Assembly: GCA_015657535.1 (NCBI GenBank)
Contig: JADHZB010001688.1
Span: 13,746-69,093 of the forward strand
Direction of reading: 5' to 3'
Length of the DNA: 55,348 nt
Origin: Nephromyces sp. MM_2019
Lineage: Eukaryota; Apicomplexa; Aconoidasida; Nephromycida
Within the stretch, counting starts at the first letter, position 1. Each line of letters opens with the position of its first letter. The notes beneath the pieces are model-generated. The model saw only the letters and a list, made by a program, of their open reading frames with translations. It was not told the DNA's origin and did no database searches. Below, in pieces: positions 12,168 to 24,819 of the stretch. A program made the position numbers and the translations under genes.

Positions 12168-15100
12168 ATGGGTGTTTTTTTGGTACTGTTATCGGCCATT
12201 AGTCTTTTCTCTGGTGCTACCAGTGACTTATTCTTTCAACCTAAAACATCGCTTAACACGGTTTTACCTGTTGGTAACGGTGGAATCTTTCTTTATGTGT
12301 CTCCTTTTGGGGATTCCAGCGTTTCTCGCAGCTACGCTACGATTTCTGCTAATCCTTCCTGCGAAAAAGCGCAGTATGGTAGCATCCCAAAGGTGATCAT
12401 CCCTTCAAGTATTAAACAATTCAGACTAGAAGAGAATCCAAATGTTCACTTACCACATACAGTAACTCCCTGGAAGCCTTTTTCAGCGTATAATAACTAT
12501 GGAAATAGCTTTAGAATATCTTCCTTCTGGAAAAAAATTTGTGATTACTTTTTTGATCTATACGAACAGCTCAAAACGTACTTAACCTCGTTTAAAGTAG
12601 GTTTTATGCATGATGAGCCTGTATATTCGCCATTCTATGTTGCGAGAGAGCAATTATGTTCAAAATATAGCGATTGGAGAAGTCGTTTTTACTATTATTA
12701 CACGGCGACATTCCAACGCAGCAGTAAGCTCTTGAATCCCGCTTTAGGAAGCCTTTTTTTTAAAAGGAATGAAAAATCTTCTTTACTTCGAGATTTGAAG
12801 CTTTTAAATGGGGAAAATTCAAATTTCTCTTCAGAAATACAGGCACTCACGTGGTGGAGCAGCCCTAGCACTATGTTAATCCCCAAAGGAGCTGCTGCTG
12901 TGAAATTTGTTGACACTTTGCAGGGTTACAGTAACATAATTTCAAGGCCCCTTTTTGCATTTTTTAAAATGGCAAAGATTGAGATGATGGAGCTAGCAGC
13001 TCTAAGTGGCGTGTCTTTTTACAGGTTCTATGATTCTTACAAATATTTTATTGCTCGTTATTGGAGGCAGTTTCAAATACCTACCGTTTCAGCCTGGGAA
13101 ATTCGAGGTCATGAAGCTATTGGAATGACCGCAATGTCAGGTTTGAACACAGCTGCATTGGCAAAGATTAAGCGTATGTTTAAAGGGCAGGATTTGGTGG
13201 ATATATCCAAGTGGAGTCACAAGTTTTTCGATTCTTTCCCTGAGATGCAGGAAATAACTTACCAACAATATAAAACCTCTTCTTTGGAAGCCCCCGGCAA
13301 AAAACACCCAATGCTTAGGTTGTTGAATATGGTGGAAGATGGCGAAGTTCCGCCATTGGCAAGTACTTCTAGCGAATCTTTCTTGAAGCCGAAGGACGCT
13401 GGCCACAAGCTTCTTTCATCGGATGACTCTGGGGTGCTTTATGATGCAGCAAAAAGGGGTTTGAATGAGTTTGATTCCTCACTCGGTCCTGATACTATAG
13501 AACATGGCAACTATGCGTTGGATTTGCAGGATAATGAGGCTAATAAAGCTGCTGGTAACAATGATGAACTGCATTTGATGCAGCAGCACGGTGGAATCCC
13601 TTATACAGGCGAGCCGGATGATGCTAATGCGGAGCTTGCAAATCTGGATGACCATAGTAGTGTAAATAAATCGGGTGCAGAAGGGAGAGCAATGCTTGTA
13701 GAGAAAAATCAGTCTCAAGAAGAGATTTCTGATGAAGGATATTATAAGAGACATATATCTGACCGAAGAAATGTAGGAAACCCCCATCATGATGACGTGG
13801 GGGCGGATAGATTACCTCCTTCAAAGTCAAAGCCTTATGGTGATGGTACTACTTATTCCTCCTGGAGGGGAGGAAATCGAAATAATTGTGATGTGCTCAA
13901 CATAGACGAAATGTGTGGAAATAGTGAGATGTGCCTTCTTCCTGCAATAAAATACTTATACGGATTCCTGACTCAGCAGAAAGATGTAATGGAAGCAAAT
14001 TCTAAAGCTCTAACTTATCTCAACAAAAAATTGCCGGCTGGGAATACGCTGATGGAAGTGGATGCGTTGAAGCTCTTTGTGCACCTATTGGGTGATATGC
14101 ACCAGCCTCTTCACTATTCTACAGAGTCTGATAAGTATGGCAACGACATCAAAGGTTAGCCTGCGAGTGAGTTTTTTCTGTTAAAGTAACGAGGTATGCT
14201 GGGAAAAGAAGCTGAAGGTCGAATGAGAGAAGCTCACACTTATTCATTGAAGGCTTCATTGAGAGAAAAAATTTACAGGCAGAAATATCTTAATGCATAC
14301 ATTTTATGCCTATGTATAATTGTTATGGGTGGATATTTTAGATAAGTATATATATGTTTAACTATTCAAATACTCAATAAAAGCATATTTTATGATCTCC
14401 TAACTTTATTGTGTGTAATAGATATTGAGGAAAGTTTGAAGATATCGAGATTACATCAATAAATATGCAGAAATGTGCTCCTCTCTTAATTAGCGTGTGT
14501 GTGTTTGCGTGTGTGTTTGTGTGGGTTTTTTTTAGCTTTCATTGCAGCTGGTATTATCTTCAGGCTATTTTGTGGTTAAAGAGGACTGATTTTTTTGTAA
14601 ATACAAATGCAAACTAGCTTTTAATGCACCTTTTTTTGTTAAAAACGCTTCTTCAAGAGGAATCCGGTGAAGATATAATAAGATTCAAGAGGAAGTAGAG
14701 CATCTTTATGGCTCAAGAAAACATCAAAAATCGAAATATAAATTTCTTTAATTCCTAGTCTACTGTCGTTTCATTATCCCAGGTGGAAAGTGATTTATAA
14801 GTTGCTACTTTCCCGCTTTTTCTACCTTTTTTCGTAGCCTTGAGAGCATTTTTCCAAGTGATGAATTCTTATTTAGCCCCCCTTGAAACATATTACTTGC
14901 AAACATACAGTGCAGATGCTTTGTCTTGTACCTTTTTTAAAGTGATCGATTATTCGCTATAGTGGAGCTGTGAGTTTCTACTTTATTTCTAAACACAGGG
15001 AAGAAACAATTTGATCTGCAGATGAACTTATGTATGATGAAAGATTCATCTATTCCAAGCCTGGAGTTCCTGTTGCCGAATGTATACCTTGTGTGTGAAT

Positions 15101-18100
15101 CTTATTTTTGTTTGGGGAAGCCTCGTTGTTTCCCGTAAAGTGCTTGATTTTTTATTTCACTTCAGCTCTATATGCTCTTGCTGAGGTTATTTTTTTTTTG
15201 TTTCAGTGCAGTATCTTGGGCGAACTGGAAGCTTAGGTCCGAATAGTCTGTTTAGCTTTTGGGATAGCCTCTTTATAGACCGTTACGCTAGATTGCAACC
15301 GGTATGATTTTTGTATTGTAGAGGGGCTGGGATCGGTACTTCTTTTTGCATGAAAAACCACTGATAAAGCTGCTACTGATGCTGCTGCTTTACTGGTACT
15401 ATCAATGCTACTGTTGCTGTTGTTTTACTAGTAATCCTACTACTCCTACAGCTCCTAATCCTGCAGCTCCTACTAATCCCACTACTACTACTACTACTAC
15501 TCCTTCTTTTCGGTATGCTTGATAAACAGTGAGCCATCGGTGGATACTGTACTTTATTGTATAAATTTGTGTGTGAAAAAGTGTAGAGAATTGCTCGACG
15601 ACGTATAATCAGATTTTTACTGCTTAAAAAAACAGTGAAAACGATAATTCTTTCGCACACACTTAATCTCTGCTGTTGTTTGATGGAATTTTTATTCGCC
15701 TTTGGTATTAGAAGGAAAACTTTGTTTTACACAAATATTTTTCAAATTGTCTATTTAAATTCATGATAACCGTGAAATATTGCCATGAAAACTAAATATG
15801 TAGTGTATGGTTTTTTGCTGATATCCGACACCGTTTTAATTCCTTGTATTGCAATCTTCATCGTGAATATACTCTTGAAAATTTCAAAGTCAGCCACTTT
15901 TTTTGCTGCTCTCAGCTGTTTTTCAATGTCTTTGTGCTTTTTCGTGCTCTTTTTTGTTTGATTCAGCGAAAATCTTTGTATCCTTTCAGCGTAATCTTTT
16001 CAAGAATAGCTTTATTATAATATTTTTATTCAGTTTTCCTGAATTTTTGCGTATTTTTTCCCATTTTTTAATGTTTCCTACGCTGAAGATTCAAGAAATC
16101 GCGTTTTAGATCTTTGCACACCCCAAAAAACTTTAAAAAAGTTCATCTTCACGTGAGCAGAATGAATTGAACTACCTTCATTGTATGAACATCCTTTTTG
16201 ATGGTCTATTGTGCTGTGGATAAGCTTGCAGCCATTTTTCTCGCTTTCTATTTAATAAATCGTTGATTTTTTGATGCAATTATGCGAACGGCTACTATAC
16301 TTCATCCTGCAAAGTTCTAGGGAAATCGGCTAGAGAAACGTAGAGTGTTTTTAAGAGTATTTTGGATCTACAATGAGATGGAGCTATTTGTTGCATTCTG
16401 CTGGATTTTCAATTACATAAAAATATTTTACCTAATATTGAGGAGCAGCACTACTTTATATGGCAATGTATTAGCACACATTGTTGATTTTCGATGAAGC
16501 AGTTCTTTGCAGCCTCTGCTTTCCTTATACCACCATTCAAATGATCTCTCGGTTTATGCTGGTCTTCAGTTTTTGTCCTGCTAAAAATAAGCTTTATGGC
16601 GATGTTATCACACTTATCCTACTATGGTTTATAGGCAATGCACCAAGTTACTTTCACGTGCTCACACACAGGCCAATTCACACACTACAATTTAGCCACA
16701 AACACGCCAACTTATACACTACAGTTTAGCATCTCGCACACATGCCTATCGCTCCACACTGCAATTTAATCACACACGCCAATTCACACACTCCTATTTA
16801 GTCACTCACACCCTTTTTTCCTTTTAGTAATAGCTTTGCCTCAGAACTATCCGTTTTTAATGGTGAACTCAAACACTCACTCTTTAATGTAACTTTCAAG
16901 GTCCCTCTTTACTTAGCCATGAATACCTTTTTTCTCTCCTTAAGCACACAACTTGATACTACTCATCTTCATGTTTCTCATTTGCGTCAGTCGTTTTGGT
17001 TTGGAGGCTGGACGAACGTAGCATCTGCACATGAGGTGTCTTTGCCGAAATTAGCAAAGGAAATTATACAAAAGAAGGAGAAAATCTTCAATGAATGGGC
17101 CCTGGAATCCGCCAGATTTGCCTGTTCTAGTGTGTATGGCCCTGTAAAGAACCTACTAGATCCTGTCTCCAAGAGGGCAGGCATGGTATTTGATTCACCG
17201 GATGGTTCTCGCATCGTTGTGTTAAATGATAGCCTAGAATCTCTCTGGGTAAGGGAATTGAAACGGAGGATACTCCTTTCTGGGGCTAGGATTGCTGCCA
17301 TAATGAATGTAATTTTTTCCAGTAAAAGCGTCGTTTTTAGGCAGGATTCTGGAATCTCATTTAGCCTGAAAGGTAGGTGTTGGTGATAGTTTGGTAAAAC
17401 TCTTTATATAGATGGGGAGGCTTGATATATTCTAGGAATAGGGGAGATATGTGATGTCGAGTATGGAGGCCTGAATGTGAGATATTGGAAGTTTTTCTCC
17501 TGTTCGCTGATGTTGAAGATGGTGGTTTTTTCGCAAAAAAGAGGGGTTTCTCAATCAAATTATTTAATGCCTGAATCACTTTGTTGAATTTTTAATTTCT
17601 TCATAACGTTTATGTTATAAATATAGTAAAATCATTTAATAATGAATATATTCTAAAAAATATTACTATGTCATTATATAAAGGTGAAAATTTTGTTTTG
17701 GAAAAAATCATTTAATAAAAATGATACTTTAAATAATAAGATTAATAATTTTATTTTTTATTATAAAATATATTTTTGGCATTTTATCGGGGGTTTTAAC
17801 AAATTGTCAATGTGTTGTAAGCTATCACCCATCAGCTTCGACCAGTTCTTACAAGAAGATTGAGAAAATGCCTTAAATTTTATCCCGAATCTTCCTTTAT
17901 CAAGGCTAAAGCAAGCGTTTAATGCTGTTCTTGATTTTCACTGTATCGGACTTCAAATTTATAGCATGGGTGGCCAGTGCAGCACGGTTTTTCCACCTTT
18001 TTTGTGTGTGTGATTATGGGGAAAATTATTATTTCAAGAGGTAGTCTCCCTTTCTATGTATGGGCAATTGATTGCGTTTATTTATGAATCAGCCTTTCCT

Positions 18101-19747
18101 AGACGGAAGCTTTATATCGGGAAGCTTCTTGGGATTTAATCTAGCGCCGCTATTGCTGGATTATTTGAAGCAAATTTTTTTGATATTTTGTGTGAATACA
18201 TCATAATGGTGTGTGGTACTAGTTCCATGCTACATTGCCGGGAATTTTGCGTATTTACCATCGAATTTTGAGAATTGGTGTATTATTTGAGTTTATATAG
18301 GAATTTTTAAGCCTAAATGCACCGAAAATGATTTCATTTAGTGCTTTTTTACTGGTTTTTTTCTTCCTGGAATTGCAGTCAACATGCCCACCTCTGAGGC
18401 TTAGAAATTGCTTTTGTAAGGCTCTTTAATTTTTATTAAAATTTTCTTCACAAAAAAAACGCACACTAGCATACACACACACTGGCACACACAAAATTAA
18501 TTAGTAAGAGCTTTAAAAACAGATGAGATGTTTTTTACAATCTGTAGTATTTTTAAAATCAATAATTAGACCTTTAATTTTTTTATGAATTCTTTATTTG
18601 AACCGGTGTGTGCACTGTGCTCTCTCTGCGCGTTTTGGAGCATCATCTTCTTGTGCTTTTGTGAAGATTCTTGAAGTGCCAATACAATCATTTTAATGTT
18701 TTGCTAATATCGTCCCTCTGGCGGCTTTTTTCGCCGTGTCTTGTGTACTACCATTTAACTACACTTTATAGAGTATTTTTTGGCTATGCGCGATAAATTT
18801 ATAATTCAATGTTTTGCGTAGGATGATTGCAATTCTATATACTGTAAGGGTCGGGATATTTTTGAAAAATCTTATAATAGCTTTATTTTTGTAATTCTTA
18901 GATTCCAAGAAAGATCCTGTGACTCTTGCTGGAATGATGCCAAAATGGCTGCGCGCCTTTCTCATGAACTTTGCTATAGTCATTACTCTGCTGGTAGGCT
19001 GCTCAAATACATTGGTGTGTGGGGTTTTTTGCATTTTTTTGGGGGGGGGGACTAGCGTGTGCATAGGGAGTAACAAATAGTTTGAGTGCCTTGGCTCCTG
19101 CAGTTCGCAGTGATAACATAGTCGCAATCATGCGATTACCCCAACTCTCGCCTGCTACTGTGGAGAGAGAATGGATTAAGTTTACATGTGTGTTGTCTCT
19201 GTTGTGAATTTAAAATAGTGGGGGAAAATCACAGTGAAATATTTGGGTATTTTTAGGCGTTTTTTGATGAATTTTCTAAATCTCATAGGAGCAATGGACT
19301 AGCATTCACTGCGATATACCAAAATTAGATGCTAGTTTCGTTATCATGGATATAGGTGGCAGAATTTCTTGCTTTGCGTTGTTTGAGTCTGTTATCGTGC
19401 TTGCTTGTGGCATTATTTTCTACCTGATGTCCTAATTCTTGAAGGTAATGCACTAATTCTTTAGATATTTTTTTTTCAAAGTTGTTTTTGCTTATTTTCA
19501 CTTTGTTATGATTTTCTGTTTTAAGTTTTAAAAGGATAAATACATTTCTACGGTATTTTAAATAGTTTTTCTTTTATGTTACTTGTTTTTATGTCGGCCA
19601 AATTTTGTTTTTGTCTTCACTTTTTTTCATTAGGGAATAATGTGGTATATTACGCAATTCTATGCGTTCCCACCTGTTGGCCAGTTACCCCAAAAAAATG
19701 GATATGAGAACCTTAAGGACAAAGAAATGGAGGCTAAGACGTCTTGA
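12168..19747 (+). CDS. S1/P1-type nuclease, membrane-anchored, with large insertions
   Basis: S1/P1 nucleases are zinc enzymes that cut single-stranded nucleic acids in secretory or lysosome-like compartments. Proposed exons: 12168-14154, 15207-15301, 16991-17372, 18902-18993 and 19634-19747, about 889 residues. The only uncertain border is the start of exon 3, which could begin upstream. Residues 1-20 form a signal peptide, and a 290-residue extension follows. The nuclease domain starts at W310-EIRGH, continues with SKWSHKFF near 348-354, is interrupted by an acidic, low-complexity insertion (about 396-571), and resumes with FVHLLGDMHQPLH (637-649) and FWD at 680-682. Exon 3 holds the helical C-terminal part. 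Exon 4 and 5 form one TM helix (about 841-862), and the tail has a YENL sorting-type motif at 876-879. Compared with fungal P1, W1, H6, H116, D120, H126 and D153 are kept. The positions of D45, H60 and H149 read His, Arg and Phe, so activity is doubtful. Confidence 0.85.
15373..15513. repeat. CTA/CTC/GCT-rich trinucleotide tract in nuclease intron 2
   Basis: An imperfect triplet-rich stretch (gctgctactgatgctgctgc, then ctcctac and finally six consecutive cta or act units) lies between exons 2 and 3 of the S1/P1 gene. It has no conserved reading frame and reads as an intronic microsatellite. Confidence 0.8.
19289..19435 (+). other. Possible alternative terminal exon of the nuclease gene
   Basis: After an acceptor ending in tctcatag, an open stretch of 48 codons runs to TAA and ends in a hydrophobic segment (FESVIVLACGIIFYLMS). 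It would be in phase with exon 4 if the GT at 19015 were used as donor instead of that at 18994. The resulting C-terminus would have two membrane segments and no YENL tail. It may be an alternative exon or chance. Confidence 0.25.
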
Positions 19748-20684
19748 GAGGAACCTAAGTAGAGATTATGCTTTACTCGAGCGTACTGTGGTGTCCTTGA
19801 GCGTTTCGTTTTCTTTTTACAACTTTGAGGCACCTGCTTAGGCTTAGTCTGTATATATTTTCAATCTAAATCCGCTGCGATTTCAATATCTGCGTGAAAG
19901 GATTACTAAAAACTCTTTTTCTTCAATTTGGTGAGCTGAATTACGAGCTACGCGCTGGAATGAACGTACCCTCTTGTTCATGCTGATTGAAGACTTTATT
20001 GCCTACTTTCTGTTCTTTGGATTACGCAAAATTTGCAGTAATAGCTTAGTTCGCTCGCACGTTATAGTATGGTCTAAGGATATAAGATGTTTTGGCTGCT
20101 TTACTCAGTTTTCATCGCTTCACCTTGTTTTTCTCCGCATTCATCAAGAATTCAGATAGTGGTAGAGGCCACTTCTATATCTATTAGCTACGCGACCAGT
20201 GGAACTTGACGCGAATTACTATCATTTTTCTTATATTTAGGACCGATGCCTTGAGCTTACCGTACGGAAAAATTGTTTTATGCAATTTTTCCAAAGACAT
20301 CGCAATTTTTTTGACTGGTAATCAAATCTCGTATTACAGTGAAGCTAGAAAAAACTATAGAAAGTGCGCATTTGCTGTAAACCTATGGTTTCAGATCTCC
20401 TTACCTGAGTCACTGATGATTTTCTCAGCATATACCGCGTAAGGGGCAGTATGCAACGGTTATCACATAATTACGTTGCTCCTAAGTGAATTATGTGATT
20501 GAGATCCGCTAATATGCTCGCAGGCTTTTAGCTGCTGCAAAAAATCACTGCTGTTTTGGTTATTTTTAGTTTTTTTGCTTCGTAGACGGTAGTATCATGT
20601 GCCTGCTGCTTTAGCAACGAATATTCTCGAATACCTTTGCTCAATTCAATAGTTTATCTTCTTAAAAGGCTATTACCATTGAAA

Positions 20685-21017
20685 ATGGCTGCATTTCGAT
20701 GCACTACGCCAGTCATTAAGCCTTCGATTGCAAGAATTTCTGCTTTTGTACTTTGGTAGAATTCTCGCTCGTACTTCTCCCCTGCAAAAACGGGGCTAAC
20801 TTGGTATGGCTCTTTCGACCTGCAGTTTTTAGGGAGCATTCGGATGATGTTGAGCTACTACGGATTCACAGAACAACTTTCTCGGCTTTTACATAAAGAG
20901 CTAGCTGCTTGGCCCTTTAGTTCTATTGCTAGATCTTTGACTAGATTAAATCCAGAGAATTTCTTAATTCCATTTACAGATATTACCAAACTATTCAAGT
21001 ATATTCTTGAACGATGA
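20685..21017 (+). CDS. Hypothetical small protein, two exons (tentative)
   Basis: No family is recognised. ATG at 20685 opens 21 codons (20685-20747, donor gtactt), which join in phase to 20826-21017 after the acceptor cgacctgcag, giving 84 residues and a TGA stop. The N-terminus (MAAFRCTTPVIKPS) is basic and Ser/Thr-rich without acidic residues, as in mitochondrial presequences. The body contains YYGFTEQLSRLLHKEL and ends in FKYILER. It lies about 0.9 kb downstream of the nuclease gene on the same strand. Chance frames of this size are common in AT-rich DNA and the donor is weak, so this is only a candidate. Confidence 0.25.
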
Positions 21018-23505
21018 GATTCGATTCCGTACGCAGGAGGATTATTGAGTTGGCAACTTCGAATGTCTGTCACCAACCTTTGCGTTTAAGCAGTGCTTAA
21101 AGTGCTTTGCAATGTTCTGATTCCTGTTGAACTATAGCTAATGCTATTTATAGCTAAAAACTGCTCCGGAAACAACTCGCTACTAAACATGTTTAATACA
21201 GGAATGAGGAATTTAAAAAAATATTGCAGAGGGGTCTGCTGCGCTCCCCTTCTGATAATTTGAGATATGGTGCTCCCAATATTTCATTGCTATGCACTAG
21301 CTATAGTGCATTACGGCTATAATATTCGTGGCATGCCCCAGCTTGCTAGTCAGTGGAGCGCTCAGATGGAAACAGCTTCCGTATTATTTTGTCGCCTCTG
21401 GAATACTTGCCTAGCTACTCTAAAATTCCTCCCATACCTATTAATGCCGCATGAAAGTGTTTATCGACTTCATGTTTGCAAAAGTGTCAATACTTCTGGC
21501 TTTACACTGGAATTGCAGATGCTTTTTTCTTCTCTGAATGTTCGAGGATAGATCTAGTTTGGCATACTTGAAAATTGTCACTGTAAACCCTTCTGCCCCA
21601 TCCAAATAGCGATTGCCATATATGATACAAGCGCAAACACAGATACCGGGCAAAAGCGCAGTGTATGCTCGTGAAGTGTGATCAAAAAAAATGAGTGCCG
21701 CTCTTAATGTCTTGCCTTTAGTAGATTAGGCTTCATTTGGCTACTGAGCTGCCATACCTTCTTCCTTTTTGTTACGACTCTCTTAAGCAGTATGTTTGAG
21801 CCATGTTAAGGTGTCTCTCTGAACTATGGTACAGAGACAAGCATGGTTATCGTTATAGGGAGCTCTTTGCACGTATTTTTTTTTACTAGTTATTTGGTGA
21901 TACTCTTTCCTGCCCAGAGGGGATATTACAGTAACATTTGTCGCCCGGGTTAGGGATTGGGGTCGAATGCTGAATGCATGCACATGACACGAAAATAGTT
22001 TGTGCGTATAATGGAAACCCTGACTAGGAAGCTTATAACGATATGCAAAGCTACTTAAAGTGGCTTGAGATTAAGCTTATGAGAGAGAATACTGCGAAAA
22101 TAAAGCTTCTTTCTGGGGATACCCTGCAACGTAAGTAAGCTGGAATTATCTGGAACGAGCTCTTGCTATTTAGAAACTGAGTCACACATGGTAGACTATT
22201 GAATGTGCCAACTTATCACACCCACAGGATCACAAAATTTCAGCAGATTTCTTTTAAAGAAGTATCCTTCACCAGCACATAAATTTTCAAAATATTTCCA
22301 GAAATTTGAGGTAGGTGAACAATACGAAATAGTCCGAACGCCAGTAATTCTAACCACATGGAGTGCGGTGTCCCCAAAAGCGTAACGCATAACGCGGAAA
22401 GGCTGCATTAGTTTATTATAATCGTTTCAGCCTGGAGCGCGATATAATGCTTTCCTAAGGTTTATTAACCCGAAGAATATTTATTCATCCTGATGCATTC
22501 GATTTTAGCCGTCGTCCCTCTGGTAGCAAAAATTGGCACGCCTTATAAATTCCTTTAAAGCGTATAGTGCTCTAGGATTACGATCCAGGAATATTTTAGA
22601 AGAGGGGCGCTGGTATCGTAATGAAACCCATGGAAAAAGCAATGGGTGGTCGGTTTTAAAGGCACAAACTGCTCACGAAATATCGTTTAAATGATTAGGG
22701 GCAACCACGCCAGCCGAACAGTAGTTAAGCGAAATCAGCATGCAGTTCGAAAAAAAATAATCAAAAATATTCATTGTGCTTACTCATGCATTACTGGCAG
22801 CCCAATCCTTGTACCACAACTTTATGTGGACGTTTTCCTGTATTCAAGAATCTGCACAGGAGCTGAAATCCCCAGTTGACATGTATATCTCGACTGTAAG
22901 CACTATTTGACATCTCCAGAAGTGAAGAATTAGACCTAACACAACAAAGCTTATACTGACTACACGATCAAATGAAGGGAAATGCCTTAAGAAGCTACTA
23001 CTCACGATTGGCTACTCATGAGATACAGGCGCTATTACACAAAGGAAAAATAGTTACCGCTTACAACCGGCGCGTGATTCACTTGCACTTAGCCATGAAA
23101 AGGATGCAATAAGCATACCAGCATTTATGAAAGCCGCGTAGTACCAGTCAACCCTCATAATAATAGACACTGTTAGATGAAAGATGTAGAAAGGAATAAT
23201 TTATTTGAGGAGCCAACAGGGCGGCATGAGACAAGAGGGATGCAGTACATAACCTCATAGAAACATTACCTTTAAGGAAACAAAAGAGCTGCAATAACAG
23301 ATGTCTGATATTCAGGCGCGATGGCCACAATCATACTAGTAAAGCTGATGCCACCGGTGTATATGCCTTCCTGAGATGGCAATAGTGGAACGTAATGTAT
23401 TAGCGTCGCGGGCACCGGGTTGTGTCAATAGGTAGAGAAAGAGTAAAGGTCAACTCCTAAAGTTGCGAAACACTGCTGGTACCATGAGGAGGAAAGCTGA
23501 ATAAG
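21018..23505. other. Region without a supportable gene
   Basis: Only short frames of 60-94 codons are present, for example 21267-21551 (+) and 22203-22385 (+, KKYPSPAHKFSKYFQKF). None has a family match I recognise or a convincing exon chain. No tandem repeats or CA/TG tracts are visible, in contrast to the flanks of the window. Confidence 0.4.
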
Positions 23506-23529
23506 TGCCGTGACTCGGGATCGAACCGA

Positions 23530-23573
<44 letters not shown>

Positions 23574-23578
23574 CCGGC
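23506..23578 (-). tRNA. tRNA-Phe (anticodon GAA)
   Basis: The 73-nt minus-strand sequence folds as a cloverleaf: acceptor GCCGGGA with TCACGGC (one G-A mismatch at the fifth pair), D arm GCTC...GAGC, anticodon loop CTGAAGA, variable AGGTC and T arm CTCGG-TTCGATC-CCGAG, with discriminator A. The anticodon GAA decodes UUC/UUU. The internal A and B boxes of Pol III are intact, there is no intron, and CCA is not encoded. It is base-for-base identical to the copy at 24747-24819, which has the opposite orientation. No run of four or more T follows closely on the minus strand. Confidence 0.97.
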
Positions 23579-24746
23579 TTGATGACTTCCTAATTCTATC
23601 AGAACAGATGCGCAGCGTATACTTCGCTATGACCGTTTCGTAACTGAGGGATGCGCGGCTTCTCTAAATAAATCTGTACCCCCCTGCCATGTAGTACACT
23701 AAACTCTCGTGTTATCAATACACACAAAGCTACATAGGCGTAACCTAATAATAATTTAACAGTTTCGAATCTCATTTATAATAAGCAGGAGGAAGTTAGT
23801 GCTTACCCAAGTAAGGGTGTTGCGATGACAGAAAGCAGACGCCAATTCATGAAGACCGCAAAAAGATACGGAGAGCACTAGTTTAGTGCTTTTTCCGATG
23901 GTAACTTGCGTAAAATGCGCGCTCTTGGTATTATTCTTGTTCTCACAACCGCCGCTACTTTGTCCTTCAACCCCAGTACCTTGACAGAACTTCGCGCTCG
24001 CCATGATTAAGCTCTTTCTGGAAGCCAGAGGTCAATCCACTCATGACAATTTCAAATTGTTCTTAATTATTAAGACTATCTTCTCCTGCGCGAAACTGCA
24101 TTTCAGCGACTCAAACTCTGTGCACATGCATATGCTATGCATATTCACAGTCTTTTCTACATTCGTACTATATATTCACACAGTTCTCATTGTGCCTGTG
24201 TGTACCCACTGTCCGGCAAAAACAACCTCAGTTTACAGGATTGTGTTGTAATGAAGCTAAAAGAAATAAAATCCCTTATATATCGCACTGGGATGGCGAT
24301 TCTTCGTGAATAATTTACCTTTTCCGGAGGAACATGAATTGATTTCCATTTTTACCGAAATAGACTGCATTAGGAATGTAGACTTGCGAGGACTTCCCAA
24401 ATTATTCCACGAGGAAATTTGTGTTAATAAAAATATCTATTGATACACGCGCTTAGCTAGCTTACAACTCTTCTCCAGGAGGAGAAATGTAATCTGCTCC
24501 GGTTCGATTTTACCTTGCTACAAATGCAATCGGCTTGAGCGTATCGCCTTAACGTTAAGCTGGGAGTAATCGCATGAGCAAAATGAAACAGACCTGAGCG
24601 AGGAACCAAGTTTGCCATGTAAATTTTTTTTATGTCATGCTAGATGCAGTGCAAATTAGCGCCATCATTGAATAAATTCTGGTGGTTGAGGAAGGCCAGG
24701 TGAATAAAGCTATGATAAAAGCAATAAAACTATGGTGGCATCGTCA

Positions 24747-24751
24747 GCCGG

Positions 24752-24795
<44 letters not shown>

Positions 24796-24819
24796 TCGGT
24801 TCGATCCCGAGTCACGGCA
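24747..24819 (+). tRNA. tRNA-Phe (anticodon GAA)
   Basis: Same 73-nt tRNA as 23506-23578 but on the plus strand, with the anticodon GAA at 24780-24782. Both copies share the same acceptor-stem mismatch, so either both are functional with that mispair or the duplication copied it. Identity stops at the gene ends, and flanking sequences differ. A GC-rich segment with a hairpin and a T7 run follows directly. Confidence 0.97.

Noticed and set aside
13479..13830. Minus-strand frames inside nuclease exon 1
   Set aside because: They are antisense to a continuous exon with recognisable domain motifs.
23756..24004. Minus-strand frame starting MASAKFCQGTGVEG with a gtaagc donor
   Set aside because: The next possible exon would run into the tRNA-Phe gene, and no family match or further exon was found.
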